A stretch of DNA of 64,000 nt, taken from the NCBI RefSeq assembly GCF_029360725.1, contig NZ_JARKMY010000002.1, positions 1,054,001-1,118,000 of the forward strand, read 5' to 3'. Numbering within the stretch: position 1 is the stretch's first letter; the number at the start of each line of letters is the position of its first letter. This DNA comes from Chryseolinea sp. H1M3-3 (lineage in GTDB: Bacteria > Bacteroidota > Bacteroidia > Cytophagales > Cyclobacteriaceae). Shown piece after piece: positions 46,970-55,979 of the stretch. A program made the position numbers and the translations under genes. Under the pieces are notes generated by a model. The model saw only the letters and a program-made list of their open reading frames with translations. It was not told where the DNA came from and made no database searches.

Positions 46970-49900
46970 ATGAAACATAATATTTTTTTTATTCTTTTTG
47001 CCTTATGCGTAGTATGTCCTTGTTACCAGGGATTTTCTTTTCAATCTGGCAATGGAGCAGAGATAGCGATGAAACGCGCTGAAGTTTTTTTTGAAGTCAG
47101 CAATTACAAAAAAGCATTGCAGCATTACAGTAGTGCTGCTAACAACTTTAAAATACAAAAGAATTGGAGTGGCTACTTAAACGCTGTAGCAGGCAAGGCT
47201 TATTGTTTAGTCCGGCTGAGTGCATTCGATGATGCAAGGCTGCTATTAGACACTGCGGTAATTGTCGGTGACAATATAGGAGAAGGTATTGAGGTTGCTA
47301 GAATCTATTATGTATATGGTATTCTTTTGGACTTGCTCAACGAGCCTCATGAATCCTTGGCAATGCATCAGCATGCCTTGAACATTAGAGTGCGTTTGTT
47401 GGGTTCCAATCACATCCTGGTATCAGAAAGTTACAACGGCATTGGGGAGGTTTACCGCTATACGCTAAGGGATTATGTTGAAGCGGAAAAATATTTTCAA
47501 AAGTCAGTCAACATCTTGGAGACAACACCACCAAAATATCTCAAACAACTTTACCGCGTTTATTATAATCTCGCAACTACCAACCGTCTAAAGAAGGATT
47601 TTGAACGTGCGCTGGGATTTGCCTTCAGTGCTATTCAAACACTCGAATCTATCGACCCCGTTGACACTACTTCGTTCATACGATGTTATGGTATCATCGC
47701 CAATATTTACAATAATCAGGATGTTTCTGAGAAGGCAATTTTGTATTATCGAAGGGCCTTGTCCCTGCGGCTTGATCGTCACGAAATGTCGGCTGAGATG
47801 GCCAATGATTTTACAAATTTGTCGCAGGCTTATATAGAAACAGGACAGCATTTATTGGCATTACATTGCGTTGACAGTGCACTATTGATTATAAAAAATA
47901 AGAATGCTTATGACTCAACGACAATGGCTGATATTTATCTTGTCAAAGGTAAAGCACTGCGTGAAGCGAACCGCGACCAGGAGGCGCTAGAAAACTACCG
48001 GCGGAGTTTGCATATACGAAATGCATTTTCACAAAGCAACACTGCAGATATTTCGAATACTTATAAACATCTTAGCGAGGTTTTGTACAAGATGAAACAA
48101 TTTGATTCGGCTCTTTTCTATGCGCAGCAAAGTATTCAGTCTGCGCTAGGTTCAGAGACAACGCTTTCTTCCACATCAAATCCGTCTTACAAGGTACTTG
48201 AGAATAAACCAAGATTGTATGATATTTTAGCTCATAAAGGTACCGTGTTGATGCAACTTGCGGAAGGAAGAAATGCAGTGAATACTTTGAAACTTGCTGC
48301 TGAATGTTTTTATCTATCGGATAGGCTAATGGACAGGTATTGGGATTCTCAGGAGAATGAAAATTCAAAACTCCATTTTGCAAGCGATACCTATTACATT
48401 TATGAACGGGCGCTGAGCGCTTTGTATAAACTTTACGGGCTTACATCGGATGAGCAGTACATCGCATCTGCTTTTGAACTAATGGATAAAAGCAAAGCGC
48501 GTATTCTGCGACAAGGTGTTGAGCAAGCCAGTCAACGTGCACAAAAGTATATTCCTGACAGCATCTTAACACAAGAGTTAAATATCAAGGCCAAAATAAC
48601 ATCGGTAGAAAATAAGCTTGGTTCGGTAAAAAACTTGGAGGTAGAGAGTGAATTGAATGTAGAGCTGCTAAACAGACAGAAGGAGTTAGCGGTCTGGCAG
48701 CGGCAAATAAAAAAGCAGTTTCCGCAATATACCTTTGGAGTAAAAAGGTCGCCTGTCATGACGCTCTACCGTTTACAGGAAGCATTAGAAGAGGATATGA
48801 TCTTTGTTGAATATTTTTTTGGTGCAGAAACGATATATGCGATCGCATCATTTGATGGAGCGCAGGGGTTTGAAGCCATTGAGACTAAAAACCTGACACA
48901 GGATATTTATAAGTTTTGCGAACTCTTGAAAAACGGCTTACAAACTAAAGACCTGCAAGAGGATTTCGCGAACTACGTAATGCTAGGCTCAAGTTTATAT
49001 GAAGATCTTTTGCTGCCAGTAATTAATCGTTTCGGCTTACAAGCAGGAGATGACCGTCACCAGCTCATGGTTGTGCCAGACGGCCCGCTTTCTTTATTGC
49101 CGTTTCAGGCATTACTTGCTTCCAAGCCAAATACAACTCATGTAAATTACCGCGATCTGGACTATCTTGTTAAGCATTTTACGATTTCATATTCTTTTGA
49201 TGCGGTCTCTCCATTTCTAACTAACCCGCGCAGCCATTCGGAGAAACCATTGCTAGCTTTCGGGTGGTCAGATGGCGAGCAAGAAAAATATACAACTGAC
49301 GATCTTCCTGGAACGTATCGTGAATTGCAAGCCATTGCCAGTATTTTTCCGGGCGACTTCAGTATGGGAAAGGACGCTGTTAAGAAAAAATTTATGGCCG
49401 AAGCTTCCTCTTATAAGATACTTCATTTGGCAATTCACGGAGTAGGCGACGAACATGATATCTATAATAATTATTTACAGTTCAGAGATGAAAAGTTGTT
49501 TGCACATGAATTGTACGGATATAACCTGGGTTCTGATCTTACAGTGTTGAGTGCATGTGAGACAGGTTATGGAAAGATTTTCACGGCGGAAGGTGTATAC
49601 AGCATTGCCCGTGGTTTTTTCTACGCAGGCTCAAAAAGTTTACTAATGACGCTCTGGAGAATTAATGATGGCGAGAATGTGTCATTGATACATCAGTTTT
49701 ATAAAAACCTTGCACAGAATGAATATGCGAGCAGTGCTTTATGTAAATCCCAACTAACGTATTTAAAGGAGGCGGATGAATATACGGCGCACCCACGCTT
49801 TTGGGTTGGGCTAGTGTTATGGGGTAATTACAAGGAGCTAAATGATCAAAACATATCGGTGCAGATATACGCAGTCTCAATAATGACGGTTCTGGCGACT

Positions 49901-49972
49901 GCAGCTTCTCTATTTTTTCTTCGAAGAAAAAGAAAACAAGCCCGTGACGTGTCAAATTCGCAAGCTTGTTAA
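46970..49972 (+). CDS. membrane-anchored TPR-CHAT protein
   Basis: I start at ATG 46970, preceded by GGAGG at 46961-46965, and a signal peptide follows (IFFILFALCVVCPCYQG); the frame opens at 46898. About residues 40-440 are tetratricopeptide repeats of the FGP/NB-ARC-linked type (IARIYYVYGILLDLL, ALNIRVRLLGSNHILVSESYNG). About 640-960 is a CHAT (caspase-like) domain with catalytic His823 in HLAIHG and Cys863 in LSACETG. A C-terminal transmembrane helix (VSIMTVLATAASLFFLRRKRKQ) anchors it, with the CHAT domain outside. CHAT proteases are found in bacterial gasdermin and immune systems as well as sensors. No effector substrate gene is adjacent. Confidence 0.88.
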   Translation: MKHNIFFILFALCVVCPCYQGFSFQSGNGAEIAMKRAEVFFEVSNYKKALQHYSSAANNFKIQKNWSGYLNAVAGKAYCLVRLSAFDDARLLLDTAVIVGDNIGEGIEVARIYYVYGILLDLLNEPHESLAMHQHALNIRVRLLGSNHILVSESYNGIGEVYRYTLRDYVEAEKYFQKSVNILETTPPKYLKQLYRVYYNLATTNRLKKDFERALGFAFSAIQTLESIDPVDTTSFIRCYGIIANIYNNQDVSEKAILYYRRALSLRLDRHEMSAEMANDFTNLSQAYIETGQHLLALHCVDSALLIIKNKNAYDSTTMADIYLVKGKALREANRDQEALENYRRSLHIRNAFSQSNTADISNTYKHLSEVLYKMKQFDSALFYAQQSIQSALGSETTLSSTSNPSYKVLENKPRLYDILAHKGTVLMQLAEGRNAVNTLKLAAECFYLSDRLMDRYWDSQENENSKLHFASDTYYIYERALSALYKLYGLTSDEQYIASAFELMDKSKARILRQGVEQASQRAQKYIPDSILTQELNIKAKITSVENKLGSVKNLEVESELNVELLNRQKELAVWQRQIKKQFPQYTFGVKRSPVMTLYRLQEALEEDMIFVEYFFGAETIYAIASFDGAQGFEAIETKNLTQDIYKFCELLKNGLQTKDLQEDFANYVMLGSSLYEDLLLPVINRFGLQAGDDRHQLMVVPDGPLSLLPFQALLASKPNTTHVNYRDLDYLVKHFTISYSFDAVSPFLTNPRSHSEKPLLAFGWSDGEQEKYTTDDLPGTYRELQAIASIFPGDFSMGKDAVKKKFMAEASSYKILHLAIHGVGDEHDIYNNYLQFRDEKLFAHELYGYNLGSDLTVLSACETGYGKIFTAEGVYSIARGFFYAGSKSLLMTLWRINDGENVSLIHQFYKNLAQNEYASSALCKSQLTYLKEADEYTAHPRFWVGLVLWGNYKELNDQNISVQIYAVSIMTVLATAASLFFLRRKRKQARDVSNSQAC

Positions 49973-49994
49973 TGAAGGTAAATAGGAGTATGAA

Positions 49995-50204
49995 CTACTC
50001 CCCAATCTCTTTAAGTAATTTTGTTGCCTTTGAACTATATGGGTTAGCGTTGCCTCGTAGTTCTGTTAATACCTTTCGTGCATTGTCCAGGTCACTTGAT
50101 TTCATATAAGTTTGTGCAAGCTCCCACTTCTCCTGCTCTGGAGAATTTCTCTTTACAATTCGCGTAGGTCTGGTGTCTTTTAAATCATCGGTTTTGTCCG
50201 GCAT
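49995..50204 (-). CDS. small TPR-like protein, 69 residues
   Basis: The predicted product is highly charged and ends with a single helical-repeat segment (EKWELAQTYMKSSDLDNARKVLTELRG). This resembles the C-terminal TPR-like segment of FimV-type proteins. There is no signal peptide. The gene converges with the CHAT gene, leaving 22 bp. No clear Shine-Dalgarno is seen, which is common in this phylum. It could be a real small protein or a chance frame; the repeat-like sequence favours the former. Confidence 0.5.
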   Translation of the reverse strand: MPDKTDDLKDTRPTRIVKRNSPEQEKWELAQTYMKSSDLDNARKVLTELRGNANPYSSKATKLLKEIGE

Positions 50205-50387
50205 AATATTGTGATTTAGAGGGTTAAATGTTTTTCAGGAAAGGTAATAAACTTATTATAAGATATATATAACTGGTTTAAGGGAGGCTACCTTTGAAGT
50301 TATGCGGTATTTGATCGCCGACGAAATTGGGAAACAATCGGTGTAACGTATATGGATTGTTTATTGGGCGAGGAAATTCGAATACTG

Positions 50388-50489
50388 TTAAGGCGAGGTA
50401 ATTGGCAAGTTAAGTCCTAAACCTACTGTCAACTGTAAAACGATCGGATATTTTTCAGGTCCGTATAGAGCATCGGTAATGCCTATTAT
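50388..50489 (-). pseudogene. remnant of an outer-membrane beta-barrel C-terminus
   Basis: A 33-codon minus-strand frame just beyond the Q/P-rich gene, in another frame, reads IIGITDALYG followed by PEKYPIVLQLTVGLGLNL and stops. The alternating pattern ending in LQLTVGLGLNL is typical of the last strands of a Bacteroidota beta-barrel. There is no start codon. It may be the tail of a barrel protein whose body has been deleted, or the frameshifted end of the Q/P-rich gene. Confidence 0.4.
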
Positions 50490-50980
50490 CTAAGGGGTTT
50501 CGTACCGTTATTGTTTGCCGGATTAGTCGATTGGGGTGTTGTCGGTTGTACGGATTCATTGTAGCGATTTTGGAGGTCCCGGTTATTCGGTACTGGCTGC
50601 CCGGAGGTTGGTGTCTGAGGTTGTGTTGGCAATACCTGTAATTCTGGCTGCGAGTTGATTTCAGGTTGCGGCTGTAACGACGGTTGGAGTTGGGGTTGTG
50701 TTTGCCCTTGAGGTTGAGGCAACGGCTGGGCCACTGGGGAATTTGGATCTTGTGCTTGTGGTGTGCTTTGGAATTGCTGCATGCCATTGTTTTGATTTCG
50801 ATTGGCAGGCGCGGTTTGAATAGATTGCGGCGTTGCTGATTGGTTTAAGTTTCCATTCTGTGAGTCGGTTTGATTAATTCCAGTAGAGCTTGCGCGATTA
50901 TAAGAGGAGTCTGTTTGTTGTGCATACGAAATCGTACTTGTGGCAGCTACGCATACGAATAGAATTGCTATGTGTTTCAT
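50486..50980 (-). CDS. secreted Gln/Pro/Asn-rich low-complexity protein
   Basis: The 164-residue product has a signal peptide (MKHIAILFVCVAATSTISYAQ). The rest is low complexity with Gln, Pro, Asn, Ser and Thr in excess (QPLPQPQGQTQPQLQPSLQ). No family or catalytic motif is visible. The composition suggests an extended or surface polymer. A barrel-like remnant lies immediately downstream, which raises the chance that this is a truncated gene. Confidence 0.65.
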   Translation of the reverse strand: MKHIAILFVCVAATSTISYAQQTDSSYNRASSTGINQTDSQNGNLNQSATPQSIQTAPANRNQNNGMQQFQSTPQAQDPNSPVAQPLPQPQGQTQPQLQPSLQPQPEINSQPELQVLPTQPQTPTSGQPVPNNRDLQNRYNESVQPTTPQSTNPANNNGTKPLR

Positions 50981-51231
50981 AGATAATTTTTTTAAACTTT
51001 TTTATTTTCCTGCAAAAACATTGTGCCGATTTTAAATCAATCATCGTAAACATTAATTGAAGCTGTGCTGATGCATTGATTCTACAGTGGGGAATATTGT
51101 TTTGGAACAAATTAGACATCAATCACGAAAAAGGGCAATGAAAGAATTATCAGATATTTAAATTCTTTCTGTCACTTCAAAAGTTATCACATCATTCTGG
51201 AAAAAATGAGTTACTTCAAAGAAAAAGAAGA

Positions 51232-51675
51232 ATGAAGCAAAAAATTCGCATGACCGACATCGTAAACGCATCTTCTTTCGATGTATGGAAAGCGCTGACA
51301 GTGCCAGCACTCATGAAATTGTGGGCAGCGGAGCCTGAGTTAGCCTTAGAAATTATTACAGATTGGATGGAGGGTGGACCAATCATTATGAAAGGATTTC
51401 ATCATATCCACTTCGAGAACAAAGGAAGGGTGTTAAAATTTGAACCTTATACTATTCTTCAGTATAATTTTCTAAGTTCATTGTCACGTTTACCGGATCG
51501 ACCTGAAAATTATACGACAGTAACGTTTAAACTTGCACCATTAGAAAATCAGACATCCTTAACATTGACCCTTAGTAATTTTCCAACGGAGACGATCTAT
51601 AAACATATTGATTTTTATTGGAGAACAACTTTTGGGATCATTAAAAATGTAGTCGAGAAGCAGTTTGGAATTTGA
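51232..51675 (+). CDS. AHSA1/SRPBCC-domain protein
   Basis: The 147-residue protein fits the activator of Hsp90 ATPase 1-like (SRPBCC) fold: VNASSFDVWKALTVPALMKLW at the N-terminus, ITDWMEGGPIIMKG and a C-terminal helix WRTTFGIIKNVVEKQ. Such proteins bind small hydrophobic ligands; functions are mostly unknown. The gene stands alone between the Q/P-rich gene and the esterase. Confidence 0.85.
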   Translation: MKQKIRMTDIVNASSFDVWKALTVPALMKLWAAEPELALEIITDWMEGGPIIMKGFHHIHFENKGRVLKFEPYTILQYNFLSSLSRLPDRPENYTTVTFKLAPLENQTSLTLTLSNFPTETIYKHIDFYWRTTFGIIKNVVEKQFGI

Positions 51676-51748
51676 TCGCGTTCACCATTCTGTCGTAATT
51701 CGCCCCCAAATTGCCGTGAATAAGCGCTTATGAAAAATATTACAATTC

Positions 51749-51756
51749 TACCTTTG
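51749..51756 (+). promoter_or_regulatory. candidate -7 promoter element before the esterase gene
   Basis: TACCTTTG exactly matches the Bacteroidota -7 consensus TAnnTTTG and lies 50 bp before the esterase ATG. A -33 TTG at usual spacing is not obvious, so the call is tentative. Confidence 0.35.
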
Positions 51757-51805
51757 TGAGGTGTCCAATCAGCTTTTGAGGAGACAAAGATAGGAGATAC
51801 AGAAG

Positions 51806-52675
51806 ATGAAAAATATTATACTAATTCTGATGTTGATAACAACGATTGTAAATGCCCAGCAAATGGAAATACAACTATACGATGGTAAAGCTCCTGGCTC
51901 CGAAAGCTGGACATGGCAAGAAGGAGTGAATAACAGGAATAGTGTGAGCGTTACCACTGTTTTCAATGTAGTTCATCCAACGTTAACAGTTTTTTCGCCG
52001 GCGGCTTCAGCCTCTAATGGAACAGCCATCATAATCTGTCCAGGAGGAGGTTTCCATTTTTTAGCGATTGATCACGAGGGAAACGACATCGCAAAAGTCC
52101 TAATACAAAAAGGTATAACGGTTTTTATTTTAAAGTACAGACTTGTGCGTATTTACAGCGAAAATCCGTTCGATGATATGCTGAACGCGCCTGATAAAAA
52201 GGCATGGGATGAGGAGAGTTTGCCGATAATACCATTAGCCATAGCAGATGGTAGGCAGGCGATTGCTTATGTGAGAAAACATGCAAAGAAGTACAACGTA
52301 AGCCCTGAACGTATAGGGATCATGGGATTTTCTGCAGGAGGAATGGTGGCTGCGTCTTCTGCGTTTGACTACACGATTGAAAATCGCCCGGATTTTGTCG
52401 TACCTGTGTATGCGGATATGCCCGAAAATAGAGTTGGTGCAGTTTCGCCAGATGCGCCTCCATTATACATGTTATGTGCACAAGACGATGAGTTTGGATT
52501 TGCTCCTCATGCTCTTAATATGTATAAAAAATGGTATGCTGCCAGGCGTCCCGTCGAAATGCATCTTTTTGGAAAAGGTGGACATGGATTCGGTATTGGA
52601 AGTCCTTCTAACACAACACACAATTGGATAAACCTGTTTTGCGAATGGCTGAAGATGCAGGGCATGATTAATTAG
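51806..52675 (+). CDS. secreted alpha/beta hydrolase (BD-FAE esterase-like)
   Basis: The 289-residue protein has a signal peptide (MKNIILILMLITTIVNAQQ) and the oxyanion HGGG-like segment CPGGGFHFLAIDHEG. The nucleophile serine is in GIMGFSAGGM, the acid in LCAQDDEFGF and the histidine in GKGGHGFG. The pattern matches the BD-FAE/acetyl-xylan esterase branch that removes acyl groups from plant polysaccharides. No xylan genes are in the window. Confidence 0.88.
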   Translation: MKNIILILMLITTIVNAQQMEIQLYDGKAPGSESWTWQEGVNNRNSVSVTTVFNVVHPTLTVFSPAASASNGTAIIICPGGGFHFLAIDHEGNDIAKVLIQKGITVFILKYRLVRIYSENPFDDMLNAPDKKAWDEESLPIIPLAIADGRQAIAYVRKHAKKYNVSPERIGIMGFSAGGMVAASSAFDYTIENRPDFVVPVYADMPENRVGAVSPDAPPLYMLCAQDDEFGFAPHALNMYKKWYAARRPVEMHLFGKGGHGFGIGSPSNTTHNWINLFCEWLKMQGMIN

Positions 52676-53108
52676 ATTGTGCCCACATTCACTGCAGGGA
52701 CCTTTCATGGCCTTCCTCATTGTTTGTTTGTTTTTATATCATAAGCAGGAATGATGGCATTGGTCTGTATTTCTTTAGGCACAAGTCATTATTTCGTTAA
52801 TGTGCTTTGTGCCTTGTAATTGTTGATTTTTTATTTGGTCGATTTCAATCGTGATTGTTTAATAAAAAGATAACATTCAATTTGCTAGGGCCTTTTGTAA
52901 AAAAATTTCCTTGCAACGTTTTTTGATTGGAGATTGATTTATTTCATAAAGTATTATATTCAGAATTCTTTAGAGATAAACACTACGTATTTTTCAGAAG
53001 GAAATTTTATCCTGAAGAATCAAAGGCCAGTCTGCAAAACTCCAGTTCATTTGTACAACAAGAAATGTCAATCTTTAATCCATAATTAGTTCATCTAAAA
53101 TGTAGTTT
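52676..53108. other. intergenic region, 433 bp, with a nested hairpin
   Basis: No open frame of note is present. AGGCACAA (52777-52784) pairs with TTGTGCCT (52807-52814), enclosing a second stem CATTA (52787-52791) with TAATG (52798-52802). A T-rich tract follows soon after. It could be a weak terminator of the esterase gene or a small structured RNA. The rest is AT-rich leader for the PhoX-like gene. Confidence 0.35.
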
Positions 53109-54461
53109 ATGACCACAAGAAGAAATTTTATCAGACAGTCTCTTGCAGTTTCGGCAGGCATTGCCGGATTAAATCAGTTCCTTTCGATTCCCGCATTAGC
53201 AATGCCTAAACGGATGATGCAGACTGATGAAAAATGGCTTGAGCTACCGGAAGGATTTACAGCCAGGATGATTTCAAAATGGGGAGATAAAATGTCTGAC
53301 GGATTTTTCGTTCCAGGCAAAGGCGATGGTATGGCCGCTTTTAATTTAAATGAAAAAGTAGTAGTGATACGAAATCATGAAAATAGTCCTTTGCCTGCAA
53401 AGTTTGGTCCTTATGGTGAAGATATGGCCTTGTTCAGCAAAGTAAACAAACTGAATGCATTTGATTACGGTTATGGAAAAACGCCCGGGCTAGGCGGTAC
53501 AACTACATTGATTTACAATGAAAGCAAACAAGTGGTTGAACAGCAGTTTCTCAGCTTAACCGGAACATACAGGAATTGCGCAGGTGGACCAACGCCATGG
53601 GGTAGTTGGCTTTCCTGCGAAGAAGATACTTCTCCCAAGAGTGAGACTTCAGAAACAAAACATGGTTATAACTTTGAAGTTCCAGCTGCCAATAAAAAAT
53701 TGTTGACTCCTGTGCCATTAAAAGAAATGGGACGATTCAATCACGAAGCGGTTTGTGTTGATCCAACAACTGGAATTGTTTATCAGACAGAAGATCGATC
53801 TGATAGTTTAATTTACCGGTTCATTCCAAAAGAACCAGAGAAGCTGCATTTAGGGGGTACGCTACAGGCGCTCGTTATCCGCGCATCAAAAGCCTTTGAT
53901 ACCCGGAATTGGGAAACACCTACCCTAAACGTTGGCGAGACGGTTGATGTGGAATGGATTACTTTGTCGGATGTTGATGCTGACGCGGATGACCTTCGAC
54001 TCCGTGGACATGCACAAGGCGCTGCGTTGTTTGCGCGCGGAGAAGGGATGTGGTATGGTAACAAAGAGATTTATTTCGCATGCACGAATGGTGGAGCGAA
54101 AAAATGCGGGCAGGTCTTTAAGTATATTCCTTCACCCAGTGAAGGGAAAAAAGAAGAAAAGGATAATCCGGGTAAGTTGGTTTTATTCGCGGAACCCAAC
54201 AACATGGATATTCTGAAGTTTTGTGATAATCTGACCGTAAGCCCTTGGGGAGATGTCATACTGGTTGAAGATTCTAAAGATTCCTATATACGTGGCATTA
54301 CTCCGGAAGGTAAGATATATAACATCGGTAGAAATGTGGGATCGGATTCAGAACTTGCAGGCCTTTGTTTTTCTCCTTCCGGAAAAACACTTTTTGTAAA
54401 TGTTCAGACACAGGGGTTAACGTTTGCCATAACGGGTCCCTGGAATAGTTTAAGAAAATAG
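53109..54461 (+). CDS. Tat-exported PhoX/DUF839-like protein
   Basis: The 450-residue protein begins with a true twin-arginine signal (TTRRNFIRQSLAVSAGIAG). The body matches DUF839/PhoX proteins, with VVIRNHENSP, RNCAGGPTPWGSWLSCEEDT, GRFNHEAVCVDPTTGIVYQTEDR and CDNLTVSPWGDVILVEDS. PhoX is a calcium/iron alkaline phosphatase, but many homologues have no proved activity. The metal-site Glu residues appear in CEED and FNHEA. Confidence 0.9.
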   Translation: MTTRRNFIRQSLAVSAGIAGLNQFLSIPALAMPKRMMQTDEKWLELPEGFTARMISKWGDKMSDGFFVPGKGDGMAAFNLNEKVVVIRNHENSPLPAKFGPYGEDMALFSKVNKLNAFDYGYGKTPGLGGTTTLIYNESKQVVEQQFLSLTGTYRNCAGGPTPWGSWLSCEEDTSPKSETSETKHGYNFEVPAANKKLLTPVPLKEMGRFNHEAVCVDPTTGIVYQTEDRSDSLIYRFIPKEPEKLHLGGTLQALVIRASKAFDTRNWETPTLNVGETVDVEWITLSDVDADADDLRLRGHAQGAALFARGEGMWYGNKEIYFACTNGGAKKCGQVFKYIPSPSEGKKEEKDNPGKLVLFAEPNNMDILKFCDNLTVSPWGDVILVEDSKDSYIRGITPEGKIYNIGRNVGSDSELAGLCFSPSGKTLFVNVQTQGLTFAITGPWNSLRK

Positions 54462-54585
54462 ATGTTAAGCATCAACAAATATTTCGTTTCTGGGTTTGTC
54501 GAAAAGTGATTGGAGACGAATGGCGTCGTGTTCATAAAATTTATTTAATTTCGAAGAATGCTGAAAATCTAAATAAAAAGTTGGC

Positions 54586-54891
54586 ATGATGAATGAAATT
54601 CAATTGAGGCTAGAGCAAAACGGAAAAGGTGCTTTTATAATTGAAGATGCCGGCGAACGGGTCGCTGAAATGGAAATTGGAATTTCGGGTAATAACCTTA
54701 TGGTATACCACACAGAGGTGGCGGAAGAATTAAAAGGGCAGGGGATCGCTAAAGATCTATTGTCCAAGATGGTGGAATATGCGCGACAAAAACAGTTGAA
54801 GGTAGTACCACTCTGTCAATACGTTAGTGCACAATTTAACAGGCACCCTGATCAATATGACGATATATGGAATCGCCACTGGCGTCAATAA
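54586..54891 (+). CDS. YjdJ-type GNAT acetyltransferase
   Basis: The 101-residue protein is a short GNAT variant. Evidence is the acetyl-CoA loop VAEELKGQGIAKDLL, MVYHTEVAEEL and the terminal LCQYVSAQFNRHPDQYDDIW, which is characteristic of the CG-type family. It shares its direction with the pirin gene 39 bp downstream. Substrate unknown. Confidence 0.9.
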   Translation: MMNEIQLRLEQNGKGAFIIEDAGERVAEMEIGISGNNLMVYHTEVAEELKGQGIAKDLLSKMVEYARQKQLKVVPLCQYVSAQFNRHPDQYDDIWNRHWRQ

Positions 54892-54930
54892 GAAAGATTC
54901 TGTTTTACCTTTATCGGGTTTTGTTAGACT

Positions 54931-55845
54931 ATGCTTGAGATTGTTATAGAAGCGCGAAAGGCGTCATTGGCACCAGGAATGGAAGTTCGCAGAATACTTC
55001 CGTTTCGGATGCGACGAATGGTAGGCCCATTTATTTTTATGGATCATGCAGGTCCGGTGACGGTCCGTCCGGAAGAGGCACGTACCATGGATGTATTGCC
55101 CCATCCGCACATCGGTCTGTCTACTGTAAGTTATCTATTTGGCGGACAGGTTACGCACCGGGATAGCCTTGGCGTTGAGCAGATCATACGGCCCGGCGAA
55201 GTAAATTGGATGACAGCTGGCAAGGGCATTGCTCATTCCGAACGATTTGAAGATCCCGCTGCGTTAGCTGGAGGTCAACTGGAAATGATTCAGACTTGGG
55301 TAGCGCTTCCTGAAAAGGATGAAGAATCCACACCGACATTTGTAAATTATAAACCGGATGTATTACCTGTATTTACAGATAAAGGAGTATGGATGAGATT
55401 GATTGCCGGAGATGCTTTTGGCTTGATGAATAAAGTTAAAACTCATTCCCCTTTGTTTTATGTTCATGTTTTACTGGAGAAAGAAACACGGTTCGGATTA
55501 CCTAAGGAACATTCCGAACGTGGCGTCTATGTAGCCAAAGGAAGTATTGAGGTTTCGGGGCAAACTTATGTCGCCGGACAGCTATTGGTTTTTGGCAAAG
55601 GAGTAGACCCTGTGATCGTTTCTAAAGAACCTGCTACACTAATGTTGTTGGGGGGAGAACCCGTTGGCGAAAGATTTATCTGGTGGAATTTTGTTTCATC
55701 CCGCAAAGAAAGAATAGAGCAAGCCAAAGCAGATTGGAAAGAAGGAAGAATAATTTTGCCGCCTGCTGATAACCATGAATTCGTTCCCCTTCCTGAAGAT
55801 CGCACGAGGCCGGCAGGTAACCCGTCGCCGCAGGCACTTTCTTGA
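54931..55845 (+). CDS. pirin-family cupin protein
   Basis: The 304-residue bicupin has the pirin metal site, with His residues in PHPHIGLSTVSYLFGG and GVTHRDS-like GQVTHRDSLG, and a further Glu in the N-terminal cupin. The GKGIAHSERF segment is family-typical. Members bind iron and some oxidise quercetin. C-terminal cupin ends in GEPVGERFIWWNFVSS. Start and length are normal. Confidence 0.94.
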   Translation: MLEIVIEARKASLAPGMEVRRILPFRMRRMVGPFIFMDHAGPVTVRPEEARTMDVLPHPHIGLSTVSYLFGGQVTHRDSLGVEQIIRPGEVNWMTAGKGIAHSERFEDPAALAGGQLEMIQTWVALPEKDEESTPTFVNYKPDVLPVFTDKGVWMRLIAGDAFGLMNKVKTHSPLFYVHVLLEKETRFGLPKEHSERGVYVAKGSIEVSGQTYVAGQLLVFGKGVDPVIVSKEPATLMLLGGEPVGERFIWWNFVSSRKERIEQAKADWKEGRIILPPADNHEFVPLPEDRTRPAGNPSPQALS

Positions 55846-55979
55846 CAATCGGAAACCACAAATTATCAAGAGGTCCGTTCTCTGCATGCTGTCTTGAAAA
55901 TATTCCTAAGAGAACACGATGTAAAATATTAGTTCTGAAATTAAATTAACAGTGTGATCTCAACATTAAGACTCATTCA

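Noticed and set aside
50455-50787. 110-residue minus-strand frame rich in His/Arg/Asn
   Set aside because: It is an alternative frame of the Q/P-rich gene; the composition follows from CAA/CCA codons.
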